Below, one piece after another: positions 1-5,408 of a DNA stretch of 15,016 nt. The position numbers and the translations under genes were made by a program. Source of the DNA: Aalborgiella sp043769295 (GTDB lineage Bacteria; Pseudomonadota; Gammaproteobacteria; Burkholderiales; Burkholderiaceae_C); assembly GCA_043769295.1 (NCBI GenBank), contig JAYVJL010000034.1:1-15016 (forward strand), in the 5' to 3' direction. The notes under the pieces are model-generated. The model searched no databases and was not told where the DNA came from. It worked only from the letters and a program-made list of their open reading frames with translations. Numbering within the stretch: position 1 is the stretch's first letter; every line of letters starts with the position of its first letter.

Positions 1-1
1 C

Positions 2-2206
2 TTGATGGCCAAATCGCACGAGATCAAAGGCGTGGCCGGTGACAATCTGCGCGCGGCGGTCGATTGGCTGCCGCAGGGCCGCCGCCTCGTCACGATCAAG
101 AAGGACTGTGATTTAAGTTCTTATATAGATGGCTTGCCCGCTATGGATAATATAGCGTATCAGGCAATAGATACGCCGGCTATCATCGATTTTTACACTA
201 AATTTGGCTTCAAAGGGCTGGTGCGTACCTTGCAGGCCAAATCGGATGAAGATGACGCCAAAAATGGTGCCAAAGCCGCTCCTAAAGCCAAGAAAACCCA
301 AGCATCAGAGCCAGATTTGTTTGACGAACCCGCTGCAGATATTGTCATTGAGGGCGGCATCGAGCTGTCAGACCAGCAGCTGCCTGCTTCTTCAAACATC
401 TCGACGCTGGTCTACGAAACCGTGCTGACTTGGGAGACTTTTGACACGTGGTTGGCCAAGGTGCAGGCGGCCGATCTGGTGGCGGTGGACACCGAAACCA
501 CCTCATTGGACGAGATGCGCGCCGAGATTGTCGGCATCAGCCTGAGCGTCGCACCCGGCGAGGCGGCGTACATTCCCGTGGCACACATCTACCCCGGCGC
601 GGCAGAGCAGTTGCCGCGTGACGAGGTACTGGCCAAGCTGAAACCCTGGCTGGTGAACCCGGCGCACAAAAAACTCGGCCAGCACGTCAAGTACGACCGC
701 CACGTCTTTGCCAACCACGGCATCGAGGTGCAGGGCTACGCGCACGACACCATGCTGCAAAGCTATGTGCTGGAAGTGCACAAACCGCATGGATTGTCCA
801 GCCTGGCCGAGCGTCACTTGGGGCGCAGCGGCATCAGCTTTGAAGACTTGTGCGGCAAAGGCGCGAGCCAGATTTGCTTTGACCAGGTCGATATCGACAA
901 AGCCGCCGAATACGCATGCGAAGACGCCGACCAGACGCTGGACGTGCATCTGGCGTTGTGGCCTCGGCTGGAGATTGATGCCAAACTGCGCTTTATCTAC
1001 GAGCTAGAAATCGCCAGCAGCGAAGCGCTGTACCGCATCGAACGCAACGGTGTGCTGATCGACGCGCCCATGCTGGCCACCCAAAGCCACGAGCTGGGGC
1101 AGCGCATCATTGAGCTGGAAAACGAGGCCTACGCCATCGCCGGCCAGCCCTTCAACCTCAGCAGCCCCAAGCAGCTGGGCGAAATCTTTTTTGACAAACT
1201 GGGCATGCCCGTCGTCAAAAAAACCGCGACCGGCGCCCGCAGCACCGACGAGGAAGTGCTGGAAAAGCTGGCGGAAGACTTTCCCCTGCCCGCCAAAATT
1301 TTGGAGCACCGTGGCATCGCCAAGCTCAAAGGCACGTACACCGACAAGCTGGCGCAACTGGCCTTGCCACGCACAGGCCGGGTCCACACCCATTACGCGC
1401 AAGCGGTGGCGGTGACGGGGCGGCTGAGCAGCAACGACCCCAATCTGCAGAACATCCCCGTCAAAACGCCCGAAGGCCGGCGTGTGCGCGAAGCCTTCGT
1501 CGCAGCGCCCGGCTGCATGATCGCCAGTGCCGACTACTCGCAAATCGAGCTGCGCATCATGGCGCACATCAGTGGTGATGCCTCGCTGCTGCTGGCTTTT
1601 CACGATGGCATGGACGTCCACCGCGCCACCGCTGCCGAGGTGTTTGGGGTGCAAACGCACGAGGTGTCGTCAGAACAGCGCCGCTACGCCAAAGTCATCA
1701 ACTTCGGCCTGATCTATGGCATGAGCGCCTATGGTTTGGCGCGTAATCTGGGCATCGACAACACCGCCGCCAAAAACTACATCGAGCGCTATTTCACCCG
1801 CTACCCCGGCGTGAAGCACTACATGGACCACACCAAAATCGACGCAAAGGCCAAGGGTTATGTCGAAACCGTCTTCGGCCGCCGCCTCTACCTGCCCGAA
1901 ATCAACTCCCCCAACGGCCCGCGCCGCGCTGGCGCCGAGCGCGCCGCCATCAACGCGCCCATGCAGGGCACAGCGGCGGATCTGATCAAGCTCAGCATGG
2001 TCAAGGTGCAAGAAGTGTTGGATGCTGAAAAGCGCGGTACCAAAATGATCATGCAGGTGCATGACGAGTTGGTGTTTGAGGTGCCTTTGGACGAAGTGGA
2101 CTGGCTCAAACACGAAATTCCGCGCCTGATGGCCGGTGTGGCGCAGCTCAAAGTGCCGCTGTTGGCCGAAGTGGGTGTGGGGGAAAACTGGGAGAAGGCG
2201 CATTAA
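2..2206 (+). CDS. polA: DNA polymerase I (5' end outside the window)
   Basis: This is the C-terminal 734 residues of DNA polymerase I, which fills gaps and replaces RNA primers during replication and repair. The frame is open to the left edge, so the true start and nearly all of the 5'-nuclease domain lie outside. The visible part begins at the end of that domain (AAVDWLPQGRRLVTIK). A charged, Ala/Lys-rich linker covers about residues 80-115. The 3'-5' exonuclease domain follows with all its acidic residues: D163 and E165 (VDTETTSLD), D232 (KYDRHVFANHG), Y304 and D308 (YACEDADQTL). The polymerase domain has motif A D511 (ADYSQIELR), motif B K564 (RRYAKVINFGLIYG) and motif C H687-D688 (MQVHDELVFEV). 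Both visible activities therefore look intact. Residues 51-60 (IAYQAIDTPA) are encoded by a copy of the dispersed repeat, in a locally AT-rich stretch (about 110-215). The downstream DUF1345 gene starts 4 bp after the stop, suggesting co-transcription. Confidence 0.97.
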   Translation: MMAKSHEIKGVAGDNLRAAVDWLPQGRRLVTIKKDCDLSSYIDGLPAMDNIAYQAIDTPAIIDFYTKFGFKGLVRTLQAKSDEDDAKNGAKAAPKAKKTQASEPDLFDEPAADIVIEGGIELSDQQLPASSNISTLVYETVLTWETFDTWLAKVQAADLVAVDTETTSLDEMRAEIVGISLSVAPGEAAYIPVAHIYPGAAEQLPRDEVLAKLKPWLVNPAHKKLGQHVKYDRHVFANHGIEVQGYAHDTMLQSYVLEVHKPHGLSSLAERHLGRSGISFEDLCGKGASQICFDQVDIDKAAEYACEDADQTLDVHLALWPRLEIDAKLRFIYELEIASSEALYRIERNGVLIDAPMLATQSHELGQRIIELENEAYAIAGQPFNLSSPKQLGEIFFDKLGMPVVKKTATGARSTDEEVLEKLAEDFPLPAKILEHRGIAKLKGTYTDKLAQLALPRTGRVHTHYAQAVAVTGRLSSNDPNLQNIPVKTPEGRRVREAFVAAPGCMIASADYSQIELRIMAHISGDASLLLAFHDGMDVHRATAAEVFGVQTHEVSSEQRRYAKVINFGLIYGMSAYGLARNLGIDNTAAKNYIERYFTRYPGVKHYMDHTKIDAKAKGYVETVFGRRLYLPEINSPNGPRRAGAERAAINAPMQGTAADLIKLSMVKVQEVLDAEKRGTKMIMQVHDELVFEVPLDEVDWLKHEIPRLMAGVAQLKVPLLAEVGVGENWEKAH
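152..181 (+). repeat. Dispersed 30-bp repeat core, copy A (inside polA)
   Basis: The core runs from ATAGC to a 3' half that differs by one base from the family's best-conserved 18 bases (GCAATAAATACGCCGGCT). It lies inside polA in the sense orientation and is read as I-A-Y-Q-A-I-D-T-P-A. The flanks (about 110-215) are more AT-rich than the rest of polA, so the inserted or exchanged DNA may be longer than the core. Confidence 0.8.
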
Positions 2207-2210
2207 ACAG

Positions 2211-2828
2211 ATGCTTCAGCGCACCATCCGCCGCCCCGTTTATTGGACAGCGGCTTTGCTGGCGATCGGCGTGTTTGCGGCTTTCGCGCAGCACACCAAC
2301 GTACCGCGCGCGCTGCTTTTGGGCTTCAACACCGGCGCGCTGTTTTACGTGGCGCTCGCTTTTCACATGATGTCCACCACCCATGCCAGCGCCATCAAAC
2401 AGCGCGCCATCCATCAGGAAGAAGGCAAATGGACGGCGCTGGCCGTCAGCATTGTCACGGCGATGGTGGTCCTGGTGGCCTTGTCGCTGGAGCTGCGCGG
2501 AGCCAAAAGCAAGTCGATGTGGGATGTGGCGCTGGCAGGCAGCTCCATTTTGCTGGCCTGGCTTTTCATCGCGCTGGTGTTTGCGCAGGAGTACGCGCAC
2601 AGCTACTACATGGCGGGCCAAGGCCTGGATTTTCCGGGCGAGACCGAACCCGACTACTGGGACGTCACCTATTTCTCGCTGGTGCTCAACATGACCTGCC
2701 AAACCTCGGATGTCGCCATCAACACGCGCCCGATGCGCCGATTGGTGCTGCTGCACAGCGTGATCGCGTTTTTCTTCAACGTCATCATCCTCGCCCTCAC
2801 GGTGAACGTGGTCGCTGGGTTGCTTTAA
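2211..2828 (+). CDS. DUF1345 family integral membrane protein
   Basis: This is a predicted inner-membrane protein of 205 residues and unknown function, matching the DUF1345 family. The frame is open further upstream inside polA, but the ATG at 2211, 4 bp after the polA stop, gives a normal N-terminus (MLQRTIRRPVYW). Five hydrophobic segments are visible at about residues 11-27, 34-52, 75-94, 105-127 and 179-203. The family signature lies between the fourth and fifth: YAHSYY at 128-133, then PDYWDVTYFSLVLNMTCQTS at 147-166, followed by DV. No catalytic motif is recognised. The tight spacing suggests translational coupling to polA, but the association is probably positional. No terminator is evident downstream. 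Confidence 0.85.
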   Translation: MLQRTIRRPVYWTAALLAIGVFAAFAQHTNVPRALLLGFNTGALFYVALAFHMMSTTHASAIKQRAIHQEEGKWTALAVSIVTAMVVLVALSLELRGAKSKSMWDVALAGSSILLAWLFIALVFAQEYAHSYYMAGQGLDFPGETEPDYWDVTYFSLVLNMTCQTSDVAINTRPMRRLVLLHSVIAFFFNVIILALTVNVVAGLL

Positions 2829-2870
2829 TGGCTTCTTGCCAAAGACGTCGGCTTGATCTGCGGTTTTAAT

Positions 2871-2938
2871 CTCTAAAATACGCCATTAGCCGGCGTATTT
2901 ATTATCTAAAATGCTATTAAAAATATAGTAAATTCAGA
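2871..2938 (-). repeat. Dispersed repeat, copy B (intergenic, reverse orientation)
   Basis: The 30-bp core is at 2888-2917, read on the minus strand as ATAGC…AATAAATACGCCGGCT. Unlike the coding copies, this one is preceded on the minus strand by an AT-rich arm (TTTACTATATTTTT) that is also found in intergenic copies C and E. It lies in the 279-bp gap between the DUF1345 gene and mqsR, at the edge of the accessory block. The remaining AT-rich sequence to 3060 holds an 11-bp direct repeat (2967-2977 and 3030-3040) and no gene that I can support. Confidence 0.85.
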
Positions 2939-3085
2939 TCAAACTTGCCTCTATTTTTTTGCCAAAATGCAAGTAAATACCAATTCCATGCAATAAAGCT
3001 GTTTTTATGTACAGTAAAATATAGCATCGATGCAAGTAAAAATGTGCTCAGACTGGTTTTTTAAATTAACCTACTTACTAAATTA

Positions 3086-3098
3086 AACCAACTAGGTT
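3086..3098. promoter_or_regulatory. Probable MqsA operator upstream of mqsR
   Basis: The sequence AACCA-ACT-AGGTT matches, with one mismatch, the AACCT-N3-AGGTT palindrome bound by MqsA at the E. coli mqsRA promoter (established for that system). It ends 9 bp before the mqsR start. A second half-site, TTAACCTA at 3066-3073, forms a perfect 8-bp inverted pair with TAGGTTAA at 3093-3100, so there may be two binding positions. Autoregulation by MqsA is inferred from this. Confidence 0.6.
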
Positions 3099-3107
3099 AA
3101 TATTGCT

Positions 3108-3404
3108 ATGGAAAAGAATACGCCTCATTGCAAGCTAAATTTGGTTAAAACGCTCATTGGAGCTGGCGCGGTGAGAACCACGCAGTCGACTCGATTAGGC
3201 GCAACTGCGATGGGATTCGACTTTGACGGCATGCTGGCTGTGGTGATGGCGTTGTCGGCTGCCGATTTTTACAAAAGCATGACCAGCCATGCCGACCACC
3301 GTGTGTGGCAAGACGTTTACCGTCCCAGCACGCCGGCAGGCGCGGTATATGTGAAGTTAACCGTTGTTGACGACGTGCTTATCGTCTCTTTTAAGGAGTT
3401 GTGA
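3108..3404 (+). CDS. mqsR: Type II toxin MqsR (mRNA interferase)
   Basis: This is a 98-residue RelE-fold toxin, the same length as E. coli MqsR and closely similar throughout (DFYKSMTSHADHRVWQDVYR, VVDDVLIVSFKEL). MqsR is a ribosome-independent endoribonuclease that cuts mRNA mainly at GCU and is neutralised by MqsA. Residues reported as important in the E. coli enzyme are at the same positions here: K56, Q68, Y81 and K96. The toxin therefore looks intact. The toxin-first gene order matches the classical mqsRA operon, and the MqsA start lies 2 bp beyond this stop. There is no strong Shine-Dalgarno sequence before the ATG, and an MqsA-type operator sits just upstream. Confidence 0.95.
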   Translation: MEKNTPHCKLNLVKTLIGAGAVRTTQSTRLGATAMGFDFDGMLAVVMALSAADFYKSMTSHADHRVWQDVYRPSTPAGAVYVKLTVVDDVLIVSFKEL

Positions 3405-3406
3405 AC

Positions 3407-3826
3407 ATGACAACCATGAAAACAATCAAGTGCCCCAGCTGCGCAGCGGCTGATTTGATCTTCGACACCCGCGACCAACCCTACATCTACAAAGGCGAGG
3501 CCACCGTTTTGCCGCAAGTCACCGGCGGTTTTTGCCCCGCTTGCGATGAATCCGTTTTAGACGCCGCAGAGTCGCGCCGTACCATGGCGCTGATGTTGGC
3601 GTTCAACAAACAGGTCAACGCCGCCAGTGTCGACCCCAGCTACATCACTACCGTCCGCAAAAAGCTAGATCTAGACCAGCGCGAAGCCGCTGAAATCTTT
3701 GGCGGCGGGGTGAATGCGTTTTCACGCTACGAAAATGGCAAAACCAAGCCGCCGCTGGCTTTGGTCAAACTGCTGAAAATGCTGGATAGGCACCCTGATT
3801 TGCTGGCGGAAGTGCGGTCGGTTTGA
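3407..3826 (+). CDS. mqsA: Type II antitoxin MqsA (zinc-binding, HTH)
   Basis: This antitoxin of 139 residues neutralises MqsR and represses its own operon. The N-terminal zinc domain has two CxxC pairs, C9/C12 and C43/C46, matching C3/C6/C37/C40 of E. coli MqsA. The C-terminal XRE-type helix-turn-helix is unmistakable (VRKKLDLDQREAAEIFGGG, then VNAFSRYENG). N103 and R107 correspond to the DNA-reading N97 and R101 of the E. coli protein. I chose the ATG at 3407 because AGGAG at 3394-3398 is 8 bases upstream. The GTG at 3401 is too close to that site, and a third start at 3416 is possible. The gene follows mqsR directly. Confidence 0.95.
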   Translation: MTTMKTIKCPSCAAADLIFDTRDQPYIYKGEATVLPQVTGGFCPACDESVLDAAESRRTMALMLAFNKQVNAASVDPSYITTVRKKLDLDQREAAEIFGGGVNAFSRYENGKTKPPLALVKLLKMLDRHPDLLAEVRSV

Positions 3827-3847
3827 GGTCGCAATTTGCGACCTCAA
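3823..3847 (+). terminator. Hairpin at the end of mqsA
   Basis: A perfect 11-bp stem with a 3-base loop (TTGAGGTCGCA-ATT-TGCGACCTCAA) overlaps the mqsA stop codon. It lies between mqsA and the convergent hicB, so it could stop transcription from both sides. No T-tract follows on either strand, so it is not a canonical intrinsic terminator. Confidence 0.45.
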
Positions 3848-3865
3848 GTTGGGGTGATCGGTAGC

Positions 3866-4264
3866 TCACCCATGCATCACCTGTCGCGCTGCTTGCGCTA
3901 GAAAGCCGCTGCGGGTGGCACCGTGGGCGCGGGCGTATTCGTCAATGCGGCTGAGCAGCAGTCGGGGGATGGTGATGTTGATTTTTTCAGCCGGGCCGAG
4001 GTATTTCTCAACCGGCACATCCACCACCGCCCACACCCAACCGGCAAATTCGGGGTCTTTTTGGTGCTCGGCAATCGTTTTGGAAAGTGGAATGTCCAGC
4101 CCGTCCTCAATCATGGTCTCGCAAACCAAGTCAATCGCTTCATGCGCGTTGCTGATGGCCTCGTCCAGCGTGTCGCCAGCGCTGAAGCAGCCTGGCAGAT
4201 CGGGCACGACGACGCCGTAGCTGGCGCCCTCGGCGGCGGGTTCGATGGCGATGATGAATTTCAT
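3866..4264 (-). CDS. hicB: HicB family antitoxin
   Basis: This 132-residue protein has the HicB layout. An N-terminal RNase-H-like domain with a degraded active site comes first (residues 1-70; DLPGCFSAGDTLDEAISNAH is the hallmark). A C-terminal ribbon-helix-helix DNA-binding segment follows (about 93-130; INITIPRLLLSRIDEYARAH). HicB binds and blocks HicA and represses the hicAB promoter. It lies 27 bp downstream of hicA on the same strand, in the normal hicA-hicB order, with a GGAAGGA ribosome-binding site before the ATG. The antitoxin looks complete, whereas its partner does not. Confidence 0.93.
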   Translation of the reverse strand: MKFIIAIEPAAEGASYGVVVPDLPGCFSAGDTLDEAISNAHEAIDLVCETMIEDGLDIPLSKTIAEHQKDPEFAGWVWAVVDVPVEKYLGPAEKINITIPRLLLSRIDEYARAHGATRSGFLAQAARQVMHG

Positions 4265-4291
4265 GTTGATCCTTCCTTGGCTTGGCAGTGC

Positions 4292-4444
4292 TTATTTCAG
4301 CCCTGCTTGCTTGAGCAGTTTATGAACAATCCCCTTGCCCATGTCATTCTTAGGATGCGGAACGCTGATATGGCCTTTAAATTTCACCCCTCTGAGCGTC
4401 CAACCATCTTGTTCAAGCAGCCTGATGATTGCTTTGCTTTCCAT
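4292..4444 (-). CDS. hicA: HicA-like toxin lacking the catalytic-histidine hairpin
   Basis: This is a 50-residue reading frame just upstream of hicB. It starts MESKAIIRLLEQDGW and ends HKLLKQAGLK, both typical of HicA, an mRNA interferase with a dsRBD-like fold. HicA proteins are usually about 58-60 residues with a conserved GSHH…HP segment carrying the catalytic histidine. Here the frame goes from LRGVK through FK directly to GHISVPHPKND, so about 10 residues including GSHH are missing in frame. The start ATG (4442-4444) has no Shine-Dalgarno sequence and almost coincides with the transcription start predicted from a promoter just upstream. I infer that the toxin is inactive, while the frame has stayed open. 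Confidence 0.85.
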   Translation of the reverse strand: MESKAIIRLLEQDGWTLRGVKFKGHISVPHPKNDMGKGIVHKLLKQAGLK

Positions 4445-4451
4445 GGTGGGT

Positions 4452-4479
4452 ATTATAACTACTCGGTTATATTTATCAA
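4452..4479 (-). promoter_or_regulatory. hicAB promoter with palindromic operator
   Basis: On the minus strand there is a -35 box TTGATA (4474-4479) and a perfect -10 box TATAAT (4452-4457) with a 16-bp spacer. Transcription would begin at about 4445, immediately before the hicA ATG, implying a leaderless or nearly leaderless message. The palindrome TATAAC-N6-GTTATA (4454-4471) overlaps the -10 and spacer. It is nested inside a longer pair, GTGGGTA at 4446-4452 and TACCCAC at 4485-4491. HicB binding here is inferred. Confidence 0.6.
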
Positions 4480-4513
4480 CACTATACCCACTGAATGGGT
4501 GGCTTATTGCAGT

Positions 4514-4543
4514 TTGGCGTGCAATTAACTGGCATTATATACA
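4514..4543 (+). promoter_or_regulatory. Possible promoter of the ORF6N gene
   Basis: A TTGGCG (4514-4519) is followed after 18 bp by TATACA (4538-4543), upstream of the ORF6N gene starting at 4567. The short inverted repeat AACTG (4527-4531) and CAGTT (4542-4546) brackets the -10 region and could be a repressor site. Both boxes are imperfect, so the call is tentative. Confidence 0.3.
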
Positions 4544-4566
4544 GTTTTATGTAAAATGAGTACACC

Positions 4567-5112
4567 ATGAATAAAATCCCGTCATCCCCAGTCGCCGAGT
4601 TGTCACCCAAAGCTTTAGCGGGGCGAATATTGGTGATTCGAGGGCAGCGGGTTGTGTTGGACTCTGACTTGGCGCAGCTGTATGAAGTGGAGACCAGAGT
4701 TTTCAATCAAGCGGTCAAACGAAATTTAAAGCGTTTCCCCTCTGATTTCATGTTTCAACTGACTGAGTTTGAGTTTGAAAACTTGAGATCACAATCTGTG
4801 ACATCAAGTTGGGGCGGTCGCCGCAAGTTGCCTTTGGTCTTCACCGAACACGGCGCCATCATGGCGGCTAGCGTGCTGAATTCTGAGCGTGCGGTGCAAA
4901 TGAGCGTCTACGTCGTGCGCGTCTTTGTGCAATTGCGCGAGCTGATGGTTGACCACAAAGTGCTGGCCGACAAACTAGACGCCCTAGAACGCCGCGTTTC
5001 GCACCACGACAACTCACTGGTCGCCTTGATAGATTCCATCCGCGCCTTGACCGAGCAACCCAAGGCAGCGAATCGTCCGATTGGGTTTACGGCAGATGTG
5101 CTTAAAAAGTAG
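4567..5112 (+). CDS. ORF6N domain-containing DNA-binding protein
   Basis: This 181-residue protein has an N-terminal ORF6N domain, a KilA-N-related fold common in phages and mobile elements and thought to bind DNA. The diagnostic segment is at about residues 22-66 (VIRGQRVVLDSDLAQLYEVE, then KRNLKRFPSDFMFQLT). FTEHGAIMAASVLNSERAVQ and a helical stretch follow. A coiled-coil-like region spans about 125-155 (LADKLDALERRVSHHDNSL). It is divergent from hicA and has a weak ribosome-binding site. GC content looks lower than in flanking housekeeping genes, consistent with acquisition by transfer. A phage-like regulator is the best guess. Its actual target is unknown. Confidence 0.88.
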   Translation: MNKIPSSPVAELSPKALAGRILVIRGQRVVLDSDLAQLYEVETRVFNQAVKRNLKRFPSDFMFQLTEFEFENLRSQSVTSSWGGRRKLPLVFTEHGAIMAASVLNSERAVQMSVYVVRVFVQLRELMVDHKVLADKLDALERRVSHHDNSLVALIDSIRALTEQPKAANRPIGFTADVLKK

Positions 5113-5116
5113 TTAA

Positions 5117-5192
5117 ATATGCCTATAGACGGCGTATTTATTGATTATACTGCTATAAAAATAGTAGTAAATTCGGGTAAAATTCGCCCCAA
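5117..5192 (-). repeat. Dispersed repeat, copy C (intergenic, reverse orientation)
   Basis: The core is at 5127-5156 on the minus strand, with two mismatches to the conserved 18-base half. The AT-rich arm TTTACTACTATTTTT precedes it on the minus strand, and GGCATATTT follows, as in copy E. Towards higher coordinates it continues with AAATTCGGGTAAAATTCGCC, similar to the sequence after copy E at 13360-13380. It sits 4 bp after the ORF6N stop and just before a large palindrome. Confidence 0.85.
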
Positions 5193-5200
5193 ATTCCCCT

Positions 5201-5286
5201 TCATTTTGAAGGGGTGGCGAGGAGCAACGGGGTAGCTGCAGCGCGGCAAAGAGCTACCCCACCCGTTGGGCACCCCTTCAAAATGA
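5201..5286. repeat. 86-bp near-perfect palindrome
   Basis: The outer arms are a perfect 16-bp inverted repeat, TCATTTTGAAGGGGTG (5201-5216) against CACCCCTTCAAAATGA (5271-5286). An inner stem pairs CAACGGGGTAGCT (5225-5237) with AGCTACCCC-ACCCGTTG (5252-5268), with 4 unpaired bases on the longer side. The loop is about 14 bases. The whole could fold into one long hairpin. No reading frame is convincing inside it. It may be a small non-autonomous mobile element or REP-like unit inserted next to the methyltransferase relic. There is no T-tract to make it a standard terminator. Confidence 0.7.
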
Positions 5287-5305
5287 GGGCGAATGAAGTC
5301 AAATG

Positions 5306-5392
5306 CCGCCGCTTAGCCTTCACCGCATCCGCCGGCAGCAAACTTGTCATCCGTTGGTATAGGTCGAAAAGAATGGCGACGCGATCGGCGTC
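5306..5392 (-). pseudogene. Relic of an MmeI-like DNA methyltransferase C-terminus
   Basis: Read on the minus strand, this 29-codon stretch gives D-A-D-R-V-A-I, then LFDLYQRMTSLLP, then ADAVKAKRR. It matches the last residues of the methyltransferase at the right end of the window (SDAERVAFLFELYQRMTSLL, then PVDAAKAVKAKRRVK), differing mainly by the absence of two residues (6 bp). The DNA also matches base by base over about 90 bp (5306-5395 against 13531-13627). An in-frame TAA lies just upstream (5396-5398) and there is no start, so it cannot encode a protein. It is the remains of a second methyltransferase gene, lying 17 bp beyond the stop of the Mrr-type endonuclease gene. Confidence 0.85.
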
Positions 5393-5408
5393 GGCTTAGT
5401 AGGCCCAA

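Noticed and set aside
2136..2210. Upstream extension of the DUF1345 gene to an ATG inside polA.
   Set aside because: The extra 25 residues (MWRSSKCRCWPKWVWGK…) are the shifted frame of the polA end and do not look like the family's N-terminus. The ATG at 2211 fits better.
5214..5399. A 61-codon plus-strand open frame across the palindrome and methyltransferase relic.
   Set aside because: It runs through one arm of the palindrome and antisense to the relic, has no family resemblance and no ribosome-binding site of note.
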